A DNA stretch of 57,548 nucleotides from Peptococcaceae bacterium (lineage in GTDB: Bacteria; Bacillota; Desulfitobacteriia; Desulfitobacteriales; Syntrophobotulaceae). The position numbers and the translations under genes were made by a program. The DNA lies in the NCBI GenBank assembly GCA_012521215.1, contig JAAYMU010000116.1:1-57548 (forward strand). The letters run 5' to 3'. Shown here one piece after another: positions 7,415 through 16,176 of the stretch. The notes under the pieces are model-generated. The model searched no databases, was not told where the DNA came from, and was given only the letters and a program-made list of their open reading frames with translations. Position 1 is the first letter of the stretch, and each line of letters begins with the position of its first letter.

Positions 7415-10183
7415 ATGGATTACAAAGATACTTTAAATTTACCCCAGACGGATTTCCCGATGAGAGGCAATCTGCCTCAAAGAGAACCGGAAATTCTTGC
7501 CAAATGGGAGAAAAATAAAATATACGAGAAGGTGCAGAAAGCAAGGGCCGGACGGGAAATGTTTGTCCTGCATGACGGTCCTCCCTATGCCAATGGGGAT
7601 ATTCATATGGGTCATGCCCTAAACAAGGTGCTGAAAGACATTATTATTCGCTATAAAACCATGGCCGGATATAATTGTCCTTATGTTCCCGGATGGGATA
7701 CCCACGGCTTGCCCATTGAGCAGCAGGTTATTAAAAAGCTGGGTGTAAATCGTCATGCAGTTTCTGTATTGGACTTTAGATCGAAATGCAAGGACTATGC
7801 TTTAAAATATGTCGAGGTCCAAAAGCAACAATTTAAAAGACTCGGTGTCAGGGGGGACTGGGAAAACCCTTACCTTACTCTGGTTAAAGAATATGAGGCC
7901 GAACAAATAGGCGTTTTCGGGGAGATGGTAAAGAAAGGGTATATTTACAAAGGACTAAAACCCGTTTACTGGTGTCCCACTTGTGAAACAGCTTTAGCTG
8001 AAGCGGAAATTGATTATGCCGATAAGAAATCCATGGCTATTTTTGTTAAATTCCCGGTTATAAACAGCAAAGGACTTTTCGAGGCCGAAAATAGCTATGT
8101 AATAATCTGGACTACTACCCCTTGGACGATTCCGGCCAACTTGGCGATCTGCGTTCATCCGGAGTATACCTATGCCCTGGTGAAGAAAGACAATGAACGT
8201 TGGCTGATAGCCAAGGAAATGCTCGCTTCTTTAGGCGAATTATGGGGTGTAGAGCTGGCAGTGGAAAAGACTTTCGAGGGTAAGGAATTGGAAGGCCTCA
8301 TCTGCCGTCATCCTTTGTTCGAGCGGGAATCTCTCTTAATCTGTGGCGAGCATGTTACCTTAGAACAGGGTACCGGCTGTGTTCATACTGCCCCGGGACA
8401 TGGGGAAGATGACTTTTTGGTAGGAAAGAAGTACGGGCTGCCTGTACTTTGTCCTGTAGATCATCAGGGAAGATTTACCGCCGAAATTGAGCCTTATGAA
8501 GGAATGAAGGTGGAAAAAGCTAACGAAGTTATTATTCAGGATCTTGAAGCCAATACGGCTTTGGTCCATTCATCTAAGATCAAACACAGTTACCCTCACT
8601 GCTGGCGCTGTAAGAACCCGATTATTTTCCGGGCTACCGAGCAATGGTTTGCATCCATCGATGGTTTCCGGCAAGCTACTTTGGAGGAGATTGATAAGGT
8701 CCAATGGATTCCGGCTTGGGGACGGGACCGCATTTACAATATGGTTGCCGACCGTGGCGATTGGTGTATTTCAAGGCAGAGGACTTGGGGTGTCCCTATC
8801 CCGATTTTTTACTGTGAACAATGCGATCAAGCGATTGTCAATGATGAGACCATTAAATCCGTACAAGAAATTTTCCGCCAGGAGGGTTCTGACGCTTGGT
8901 TTGCTCGTTCTGCCAAGGAGCTGCTTCCTCCAGGCTTTAAATGCGAGTGCGGCTGTAGTGAATTTCGCAAAGAGACAGATACCATGGATGTTTGGTTTGA
9001 TTCCGGCACCAGTCATGTCGGGGTTTTGCGCAACCGTGAAGATTTGAAATGGCCCGCTGATCTTTATCTTGAAGGTTCAGACCAACACCGGGGATGGTTT
9101 AATTCTTCCTTGTCTACCTCGGTGGCCGCTTTTGGCCAAGCTCCTTATCGTGCGGTGTTAACCCATGGTTTCCTGGTGGATGAAAAAGGACGTAAAATGT
9201 CTAAATCTCTGGGTAATGGTGTTGACCCCCTGCAGGTGGTCAGGGATATGGGAGCAGATATTTTAAGGCTCTGGGTATCATCGGCTGATTACCGAAATGA
9301 TGTAGCCGCTTCTCCCCGCATTATGACCCAAATGAGCGAGGCTTACCGCAAAATTCGAAATACCCTGCGTTTTATGTTGGGCAATCTGTATGATTTTGAT
9401 CCGGCCTCGAACCTTGTTCCTTATGCCGAACTTAAGGAGATCGACCGCTGGATTCTGCATAGACTGGCTAAAGTAATTGAAAGAGTGCTTAAAGCCTATC
9501 ATGATTATGAATTCCATGTGGTTTATCATACCTTGCATAATTTCTGTACAGTGGAATTAAGTGCTATCTACCTGGATATTATTAAGGATCGGGCCTATGT
9601 AGAAGGCAAAGAATCAAAGACCAGGCGGGCGGCGCAAAGTGTTATGTATGAGATTCTTAAAGCTCTGGTCTTGCTCATGGCTCCGATTTTAGTCTACACC
9701 GCTGACGAAATCTGGCCTTATCTTCCCGGCTACACTGAGGGATCAGAAGTCCAGACTGAGGAAATGCCCCAAATTAAGCCCGAGTGGCTGGATGAAAGCT
9801 TATCTGAAAAATGGGATAAAATTCTGGACCTGCGTTATGATGTAACCAAAGCTTTGGAACTGGCCCGTAGGGAGAAACTGATTAATCACTCATTGACGGC
9901 CAAAGTGGATCTTTATCCCGATAGTGAGGATAACTATGATTTCTTAAACAATATTGAAGATCTGGTAGACATCTTCATTGTATCGGATTTAGTTATCCAT
10001 CAACCGGGGGAAGAAGCACCTGCTGAGGCCCAGGACGGAGAGCACTATAAGGGTCTGAAAATTGCCGTAAGGACTGCTCCGGGCAAAAAGTGTGAGAGAT
10101 GTTGGATGTATAAGGAACAAGTCGGAGCAGATATTGAACATCCGGAGCTTTGCCCGCGCTGCGTCAGTGTAATCAAAGGCTGA
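7415..10183 (+). CDS. ileS: Isoleucyl-tRNA synthetase
   Basis: 922 residues, a bacterial-type class Ia synthetase that charges tRNA-Ile. The HIGH motif is HMGH at residues 64-67 (PPYANGDIHMGHAL) and the KMSKS loop is at 594-598. The CP1 editing domain (TTTPWTIPANLAI) is intact. A C-terminal zinc finger has Cys at about 893, 896, 913 and 916. AGGAGG precedes the ATG. Expression is controlled by the T-box upstream. lspA follows 43 bp downstream. Confidence 0.98.
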   Translation: MDYKDTLNLPQTDFPMRGNLPQREPEILAKWEKNKIYEKVQKARAGREMFVLHDGPPYANGDIHMGHALNKVLKDIIIRYKTMAGYNCPYVPGWDTHGLPIEQQVIKKLGVNRHAVSVLDFRSKCKDYALKYVEVQKQQFKRLGVRGDWENPYLTLVKEYEAEQIGVFGEMVKKGYIYKGLKPVYWCPTCETALAEAEIDYADKKSMAIFVKFPVINSKGLFEAENSYVIIWTTTPWTIPANLAICVHPEYTYALVKKDNERWLIAKEMLASLGELWGVELAVEKTFEGKELEGLICRHPLFERESLLICGEHVTLEQGTGCVHTAPGHGEDDFLVGKKYGLPVLCPVDHQGRFTAEIEPYEGMKVEKANEVIIQDLEANTALVHSSKIKHSYPHCWRCKNPIIFRATEQWFASIDGFRQATLEEIDKVQWIPAWGRDRIYNMVADRGDWCISRQRTWGVPIPIFYCEQCDQAIVNDETIKSVQEIFRQEGSDAWFARSAKELLPPGFKCECGCSEFRKETDTMDVWFDSGTSHVGVLRNREDLKWPADLYLEGSDQHRGWFNSSLSTSVAAFGQAPYRAVLTHGFLVDEKGRKMSKSLGNGVDPLQVVRDMGADILRLWVSSADYRNDVAASPRIMTQMSEAYRKIRNTLRFMLGNLYDFDPASNLVPYAELKEIDRWILHRLAKVIERVLKAYHDYEFHVVYHTLHNFCTVELSAIYLDIIKDRAYVEGKESKTRRAAQSVMYEILKALVLLMAPILVYTADEIWPYLPGYTEGSEVQTEEMPQIKPEWLDESLSEKWDKILDLRYDVTKALELARREKLINHSLTAKVDLYPDSEDNYDFLNNIEDLVDIFIVSDLVIHQPGEEAPAEAQDGEHYKGLKIAVRTAPGKKCERCWMYKEQVGADIEHPELCPRCVSVIKG

Positions 10184-10226
10184 TTTCGTAGCTCGTTAGG
10201 CGGCTGTTTAATAAGGGGGTGGGTGT

Positions 10227-10685
10227 TTGTATATTTGGGTGACGCTGGCTGTGGTCTTAATTTTAGATAGGGTAAGCAAATTTTTAGTGCAAAGCAATAT
10301 GGCTTTATTCGATAGTATTGTTGTTATTCCCCATTTCTTTCATCTCACCTATATTCAAAACCCAGGAGCCGCTTTCGGAATTCTTAGCGGGCAAAGATGG
10401 TTGTTAATTATTATCTCCATTATCTTTTTAGGGGCTCTGATTTATTTTCAGAAATTCGTTCCTCCGGAACAAAAGCTTATCCGGATATGTATGGGCCTTG
10501 TTGGCGGGGGAGGTCTGGGAAACTTAATAGACCGGCTGGCTTATGGTCAGGTTATTGACTTTTTAGATTTTAAAGTATGGTCCTATATTTTTAATGTTGC
10601 TGACAGCTGCCTGGTGGTGGGGGGCATACTTCTGGCCTTCCTCCATCTCAGGCTGGATAAACAAGTAAAACCTGAGAAAAAATGA
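10227..10685 (+). CDS. lspA: Lipoprotein signal peptidase
   Basis: 152 residues, starting at a TTG at 10227 behind AAGGGGGTGG. It is an integral membrane aspartyl protease that cleaves prolipoprotein signal peptides. Four hydrophobic segments are visible. The catalytic aspartates are D102 in GNLIDRLAYG and D126 in FNVADSCLVVGG, and the conserved block IQNPGAAFG is present. The ileS-lspA-rluD order is common in Firmicutes. Confidence 0.95.
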   Translation: MYIWVTLAVVLILDRVSKFLVQSNMALFDSIVVIPHFFHLTYIQNPGAAFGILSGQRWLLIIISIIFLGALIYFQKFVPPEQKLIRICMGLVGGGGLGNLIDRLAYGQVIDFLDFKVWSYIFNVADSCLVVGGILLAFLHLRLDKQVKPEKK

Positions 10686-10761
10686 TTTTTCAATAGCCGA
10701 AAGCCGGACAGTGTGATATTATGTATATAGATCGATTATCTGGGAAAGGTAGAATGTCAAT

Positions 10762-11715
10762 TTGATTCAGGGTGAAGAAAAGAGAGGTTTGGGAAAAAAT
10801 CTGCAATATGAGGAATGGCAGACTATTGCCCTGCCGGAGGGATTACGGCTGGATTTAGCCCTGTCTGAAAAAATAGCCAAAAGCAGGAACTTTGTCCAAA
10901 ACCTGATCGAGGAAGGCCAAGTATTGGTTAACGGGGAAGTTAAGAAAGCCAGTTACAAAATTGCGGCCGATGATCGGGTGGAAGTCTGTATTCCCCAGCC
11001 TCGGGAGCTTGATGTTCAGCCGGAAAACATAAAACTGGATATTGTCTATGAAGATGACGATGTAATTGTAGTCAATAAACCCCAAGGTATGACAGTTCAT
11101 CCGGCTCCGGGATCCTGGCACGGGACTCTGGTTAACGCCCTTTTGCATCATTGCCGAGATAATCTTTCCGGAATTAACGGCATAATCCGGCCCGGAATCG
11201 TCCATAGAATCGATAAGGGTACCTCCGGCTTATTGGTGGTGGCTAAAAACGATGATGCCCACAATGATCTGGCCCGGCAAATCAAAGAGTACAGCGCTAG
11301 GCGTACTTATCGGGCGATAGTCCACGGCGTACTTTCCGAGCCTTCCGGCACTGTTGATGCTCCTATCGGTAGAGACCCCAAAGATCGTAAAAAGATGGCT
11401 GTTGTTTTTAAAAACAGCAAAAATGCGATCACTCATTATTATGTTCTGCAAAGGCTGTCTGGATTTACCGAAATTAAAGCTGTGCTGGAAACAGGACGGA
11501 CCCATCAAATAAGGGTGCATATGGCCTATATCAAACACCCGGTTTTGGGCGATCCTGTATACGGCCCCAAAAAATGCCCTTATGATCTTCCCGGACAGGT
11601 TCTTCATGCTGAAACCTTAGTTTTTACCCATCCCAGAACCGGTGAAAAAATGGAGTTTAGGTGTGAACCACCTAAGTCCTACCAAGATGTATTGGAAAAA
11701 ATTAAATCCTTATAG
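10762..11715 (+). CDS. rluD: RluA/RluD family 23S rRNA pseudouridine synthase
   Basis: 317 residues from a TTG at 10762, the only suitable in-frame start near the N-terminus, with AAAGG 12 bases upstream. Residues ~30-80 form an S4 RNA-binding domain (NFVQNLIEEGQVLVNG). Residues ~100-310 are the synthase domain with the catalytic Asp151 in HRIDKGTSGLLV, and RTHQIRVHMAYIKHPVLGDP. It converts uridines in rRNA to pseudouridine; the exact target cannot be told from sequence. It precedes the pyr operon, the same neighbour as in B. subtilis (ylyB-pyrR). Confidence 0.9.
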   Translation: MIQGEEKRGLGKNLQYEEWQTIALPEGLRLDLALSEKIAKSRNFVQNLIEEGQVLVNGEVKKASYKIAADDRVEVCIPQPRELDVQPENIKLDIVYEDDDVIVVNKPQGMTVHPAPGSWHGTLVNALLHHCRDNLSGINGIIRPGIVHRIDKGTSGLLVVAKNDDAHNDLARQIKEYSARRTYRAIVHGVLSEPSGTVDAPIGRDPKDRKKMAVVFKNSKNAITHYYVLQRLSGFTEIKAVLETGRTHQIRVHMAYIKHPVLGDPVYGPKKCPYDLPGQVLHAETLVFTHPRTGEKMEFRCEPPKSYQDVLEKIKSL

Positions 11716-11778
11716 GGGCAGTAGCCTTCATAATTATCATAACTTTTCCATTAGTATGTTTTCGTTTGTTATATTTCA

Positions 11779-11807
11779 TTGACTTTTGCTTTGGAATAGA
11801 CTAAACT
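11779..11807 (+). promoter_or_regulatory. Candidate sigma-A promoter of the pyr operon
   Basis: TTGACT (11779-11784) and TAAACT (11802-11807) are separated by 17 bp, about 25 bp before the PyrR-binding hairpin. The -35 matches 5 of 6 bases and the -10 matches 4 of 6. The position suits a promoter for the attenuated pyrR leader. Confidence 0.45.
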
Positions 11808-11830
11808 AACCCTGATAGAATTAAATAGTT

Positions 11831-11940
11831 GCCTTTAAACTTTGTCCCGTGAGACAGGCAAGGCAGATTACTTGTAGTGAAATTGGAGAGTATTATATAC
11901 TTACCAACAATAGCTGTCTGCGTTCGCCGACAGCTTTATT
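11831..11940 (+). promoter_or_regulatory. PyrR-dependent attenuator before pyrR
   Basis: The 302-base gap between rluD and pyrR holds a PyrR-binding hairpin. GCCTT (11831-11835) pairs with AAGGC (11860-11864), and an inner stem TGTC/GACA closes the hexaloop CCGTGA (11847-11852), matching the PyrR loop pattern CNGNGA. A terminator follows: AGCTGTC (11912-11918) pairs with GACAGCT (11929-11935), then TTATTTAT. With UMP bound, PyrR should stabilise the binding hairpin and favour termination. This is the autogenous site of the operon. Confidence 0.88.
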
Positions 11941-11993
11941 TATGTCTAAAATACTAACAAAATCAGTTCGGACATTATTTACTTAGTAGTTAA

Positions 11994-12560
<567 letters not shown>

Positions 12561-12623
12561 ATTTTGCTAGATAGATTTATTAAATAGAATTAAATAGATT
12601 TATTAAATAGATTTTAAAAGATC

Positions 12624-12714
12624 ACCCTTTAAAGTTATCCCGTGAGATAACCAAGGGTAAGAAGAATTGTTATATGTATGCAATTCCTCCTGCCTTGGGG
12701 TGGGAGGATTTTTA
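12624..12714 (+). promoter_or_regulatory. PyrR-dependent attenuator between pyrR and pyrB
   Basis: This is a second PyrR-binding hairpin: ACCCTT (12624-12629) pairs with AAGGGT (12653-12658), and inner GTTATC (12634-12639) with GATAAC (12646-12651), closing the same CCGTGA hexaloop as the first site. The terminator is CCTCCTGCC (12686-12694) paired with GGTGGGAGG (12699-12707, two G-U), then ATTTTTA. It gives a second UMP-dependent control point for the biosynthetic genes. Confidence 0.9.
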
Positions 12715-12741
12715 ATTATCGGTAAGGAGGGAGTTTGCACC

Positions 12742-13677
12742 ATGCGATGGAGGCACAAAGATTTACTTGATTTAGACAATTTATCGGCCCAGGAAATTGA
12801 ACTGGTTTTACAAAGCGCTCTTTCCATGAAAGAAGTATTATTCCGCCCTATAAAGAAGCTGCCTACTCTCAGGGGAAAGTCTATTGCCTTAATGTTTTAT
12901 GAAAACAGTACCAGAACCAGGACGTCCTTCGAAACGGCTGCCAAAATTCTGGGAGCGGATGTTACCAACTTTTCCGTGGCCCAAAGCAGCGTCAATAAAG
13001 GAGAAAGCTTGTTGGATACAGCAAAGACCCTGCAGGCTATGAATATTGATTTGGTAATTATCCGGCATGCCTGCTCAGGAGCTTCCGAGTTTTTAGCCAA
13101 ACAGTTAAAAGCCGGAGTTATTAATGGCGGGGATGGACAGCATGCCCATCCGACGCAGGCCCTGTTGGATTTTTTCACCATGAAGGAACGCTGGGGAGAA
13201 TTTAAAGGGAAAAAGGTTCTGATTGTGGGGGATATACTTCATTCCAGAGTAGCCCACAGCAATGCTCTGGGACTGAAGAAGCTTGGTGCTGAGGTTGTAT
13301 TAATCGGACCGCCCACCCTTCTTCCACCGGAAATGAGTTATTTGGGAGTTAAGACTTCCTATGATTTGGACAGCGAATTACCGGGGGCTGATGCTGTGAT
13401 GGCTTTGCGCCTTCAATTGGAACGCCAGCAGAGTGGCTTGTTCCCTTCCCTTAGGGAATATAACCGGCTTTACGGCCTAACCCGGGAGAAAATAGCTAAG
13501 ACGGGCAAGGATACCATTATCCTGCACCCGGGGCCGCTGAACAGAGGAGTGGAAATCTCCAGCGATCTGGCCGACAGTGTTCAGTCCGTGATTGAAGAAC
13601 AAGTCACTAATGGAGTAGCTGTCAGAATGGCCTTGATTTATTTGCTGATAGGGGGAACAAGCAATGTTATGGCTTAA
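12742..13677 (+). CDS. pyrB: Aspartate carbamoyltransferase catalytic subunit
   Basis: 311 residues from the ATG at 12742 behind GGTAAGGAGGGAG; upstream in-frame codons lie inside the attenuator. It joins carbamoyl phosphate to aspartate. Carbamoyl-phosphate-binding STRTRTSFE, the catalytic-site block GDGQHAHPTQALLDFFT and the HPGPLNRGVEI end motif are intact. No pyrI regulatory subunit is present, as in Bacillus. It overlaps pyrC by 14 bases. Confidence 0.97.
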   Translation: MRWRHKDLLDLDNLSAQEIELVLQSALSMKEVLFRPIKKLPTLRGKSIALMFYENSTRTRTSFETAAKILGADVTNFSVAQSSVNKGESLLDTAKTLQAMNIDLVIIRHACSGASEFLAKQLKAGVINGGDGQHAHPTQALLDFFTMKERWGEFKGKKVLIVGDILHSRVAHSNALGLKKLGAEVVLIGPPTLLPPEMSYLGVKTSYDLDSELPGADAVMALRLQLERQQSGLFPSLREYNRLYGLTREKIAKTGKDTIILHPGPLNRGVEISSDLADSVQSVIEEQVTNGVAVRMALIYLLIGGTSNVMA

Positions 13678-15001
13678 AAATGTGCATCTGGTTGATCCGG
13701 GGCAAGGGATATCGGATAAGGCGAGTCTGTTGATTAAGGACGGTAAAGTGGCCAAGGTGTGCCGGGGAGAAAAACAATTGACGGAAGAGGAAGTACTGGC
13801 AACCTTAGGGGTTTCTGAACTTAAGGAAGTAAGCCAAGTAGACGGAGAAGGAAAATTTTTGTTTCCGGGACTGGTGGATGTTCATGTTCATTTTAGAGAA
13901 CCGGGGCAGGAAGATAAGGAAGATATCAACAGCGGTTCCCGGGCAGCCGTCAGGGGCGGTTTTACCTCTGTTCTAGCCATGGCCAACACCCAGCCTGTTA
14001 TTGATACCAGGGCCCTTGTGGAGTTTGTGCGCTTACAGGGCGAAAGAGCCGGCCTGGCCAGGGTCTATCCTGTGGGCGCCGTAACTAAGGGTTTTCAAGG
14101 CCGGGAACTGACGGAAATGGTTGATCTTCAAAAAGGGGGAGCGGTGGCTTTTTCCGATGACGGTCTTGGGATTCAAAGCGCGGAAACTATGCGTCTGGCC
14201 TTGGAATATGCCAAACTTACCGGTTGCCCGCTTATCAGTCACTGTGAAGACAACAGTTTAGCCGGTCAGGGTGTAATGCGCAAGGGTGAAGCAAGTGCCA
14301 GATTAGGGTTAAAGGGTATTCCGGCCAGCGCTGAAAGCGTTATGGTGGCCCGTGATGCCTTGCTTGCCGGGGAAACCGGTGGCAAAGTTCATATCGCTCA
14401 CGTTTCAACCAAAGAAAGTGTCTGGATTATCAGAACGGCTAAGAAACTGGGCATAAATATCAGCGCTGAAGTAAATCCTCATCACCTATTATTGACAGAT
14501 GAGGATGTGCAGTTGACTGATACTTCGTATAAAGTAAACCCGCCCTTGCCTAACAGAGAGGATCAGGAAGCACTGTTAGAAGGTCTGCTGGATGGGACCC
14601 TCGATATGCTGGCGACGGATCACGCTCCTCATACCTGGGAAGAAAAAATGAGACCCTTTGCGGAGGCTCCTTTTGGCATTAATGGTTTGGAGGCTGCTTT
14701 AGCCGCTTTGTGGCAGGAGTTAGTGCTCAAAGGTAAAATGAAACCGGAAAAACTAATCGAGCTTTGGTCCCTTAACCCGGCCAAACGCTTTGCGCTCCAA
14801 GGTGGAAGCTTAAAAGCAGGAAGTCCGGCCGATATGGTTTTGTTTGATCCCAAGTGGCGGGAAAAAATCACGGCTGAATCCCTGGAATCCAAAGCCCAAA
14901 ATACACCTTTCTTAGAAAAAGAGCTGCAAGGATTTCCGATAATGGTTTGGGTGGAGGGTAAGCTGGTTATGGAGAATAGAAAGATTGTTGGGAAGAAATA
15001 A
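13664..15001 (+). CDS. pyrC: Dihydroorotase (class I)
   Basis: 445 residues, a zinc amidohydrolase that cyclises carbamoyl aspartate. The metal-binding DVHVHFREPGQEDKEDI near residue 75 and the C-terminal ATDHAPHTWEEK, with HCED and IAHVSTKESV between, are conserved. The start overlaps the 3' end of pyrB by 14 bases, so translation is probably coupled. The length is typical for the Bacillus-type enzyme. Confidence 0.96.
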   Translation: MLWLKNVHLVDPGQGISDKASLLIKDGKVAKVCRGEKQLTEEEVLATLGVSELKEVSQVDGEGKFLFPGLVDVHVHFREPGQEDKEDINSGSRAAVRGGFTSVLAMANTQPVIDTRALVEFVRLQGERAGLARVYPVGAVTKGFQGRELTEMVDLQKGGAVAFSDDGLGIQSAETMRLALEYAKLTGCPLISHCEDNSLAGQGVMRKGEASARLGLKGIPASAESVMVARDALLAGETGGKVHIAHVSTKESVWIIRTAKKLGINISAEVNPHHLLLTDEDVQLTDTSYKVNPPLPNREDQEALLEGLLDGTLDMLATDHAPHTWEEKMRPFAEAPFGINGLEAALAALWQELVLKGKMKPEKLIELWSLNPAKRFALQGGSLKAGSPADMVLFDPKWREKITAESLESKAQNTPFLEKELQGFPIMVWVEGKLVMENRKIVGKK

Positions 15002-15089
15002 AATTGTTGGAGAAAATTACTTATAAATTATTGTTAGAAAAAATACTTAGTAAATTATGGCAAGAGGGAAATAGCAAGGAGGAAGTACT

Positions 15090-16172
15090 ATGGGCTGGCT
15101 GGTCTTACAAGACGGAAAAGCATTTGCAGGAGAGAAAATAGGTTTTTGGCCGCATAACGGGGATCAAGTAATTGGGGAAGTTGTTTTTAATACTTCCATG
15201 AGCGGTTATCAGGAAATAATTACGGATTTATGTTGCGCCGGCCAGATTCTAACCTTTACCCACCCCCATATAGGCAACTATGGCTGGCATCAGGAAGACA
15301 GCGAAGCCGCTAAAATCCTGTTAAAAGGAATTATTGTCCGAGAACTGTCCGGCGGAGAGGGAAGCCTTCATGCTGATCAAAGCTTGGAGGCTTTTTGCCG
15401 CAAGAAAAAAATTGCCGGCTTAAAAGGAGTAGATACCAGAGCTTTAACCAGACATATCCGCAACAATGGCACTATGCCGGGGGTTTTGGTTGAGGAAATG
15501 GCTGAAGGGCTTAAATTTTGGCAAGCAAATACCTCCCAAGTGATTCATCCGGCCATGCCTTGGGCATATCAAGCCGGTACCGCCGAAGAGTATGTTGTTC
15601 CGGGAAAAGGACCTGTTTTGGCCATTCTCGATTTGGGAGTTAAACGGAGTATTTTAAGCTGCCTACACAACAGAGGCTACAGCCTTCATGTCTTTCCGGC
15701 CGGAACTTTGGCTGAGGAAATTTTAGAAATAAAACCTCAGGGCTTGGTTATAAGCAACGGCCCGGGTAATCCGGCCGAATTGTCGAAAATTGCCGATAAT
15801 ATAAGCAATTTGCTGTCCAAATTACCGATTTTAGGAATTGGCTTGGGGCATCAGCTTATAGCCTTGGCCGCCGGAGCGGGGACCTACCGGCTCCCTTTTG
15901 GGCATAGGGGAGGCAACCATCCGGTTCAAAACAAAAATAGCGGTAAAGTTGTCATCACTTTTCAAAATCACGGCTATGCCGTAAGTGAAGAAACACTTCG
16001 CAGGACAGGTTTAGAAGTATTGTATACCAATCTCAACGACGGAACTGTCGAAGGCTTGCAGCATGAAAGATATAAGATCTTAACAGTGCAATTTCATCCT
16101 CAAACAGCTGGGGAACCGGCAGAACATGAAGAGATTTTTGCTTTGTTCGATGATATGGTGAAAAGGGGGTAA
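15090..16172 (+). CDS. carA: Carbamoyl phosphate synthase small subunit with altered glutaminase site
   Basis: 360 residues with the full CarA fold: N-terminal domain ([27 protein letters not shown]) and a C-terminal class I amidotransferase domain ([26 protein letters not shown]). Normally this subunit hydrolyses glutamine and sends NH3 to CarB. Here the nucleophile motif GICLGHQ reads GIGLGHQ, with Gly251 (codon GGC, 15840-15842) in place of Cys. The triad motif HPE reads HPQ, with Gln338 (CAA, 16101-16103) in place of Glu; His336 is kept. Both changes are in frame within a complete gene, so glutaminase activity should be lost while the structural role remains. AAGGAGGAAG precedes the ATG, and carB follows after 4 bases. 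Confidence 0.93.
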   Translation: MGWLVLQDGKAFAGEKIGFWPHNGDQVIGEVVFNTSMSGYQEIITDLCCAGQILTFTHPHIGNYGWHQEDSEAAKILLKGIIVRELSGGEGSLHADQSLEAFCRKKKIAGLKGVDTRALTRHIRNNGTMPGVLVEEMAEGLKFWQANTSQVIHPAMPWAYQAGTAEEYVVPGKGPVLAILDLGVKRSILSCLHNRGYSLHVFPAGTLAEEILEIKPQGLVISNGPGNPAELSKIADNISNLLSKLPILGIGLGHQLIALAAGAGTYRLPFGHRGGNHPVQNKNSGKVVITFQNHGYAVSEETLRRTGLEVLYTNLNDGTVEGLQHERYKILTVQFHPQTAGEPAEHEEIFALFDDMVKRG

Positions 16173-16176
16173 AAGA

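Noticed and set aside
15834-16103. The CarA changes could be sequencing errors or the gene a pseudogene.
   Set aside because: Two separate in-frame substitutions hit exactly the triad positions while the rest of the domain and the reading frame are intact and carB is undamaged. Kept as a finding, with resequencing proposed.
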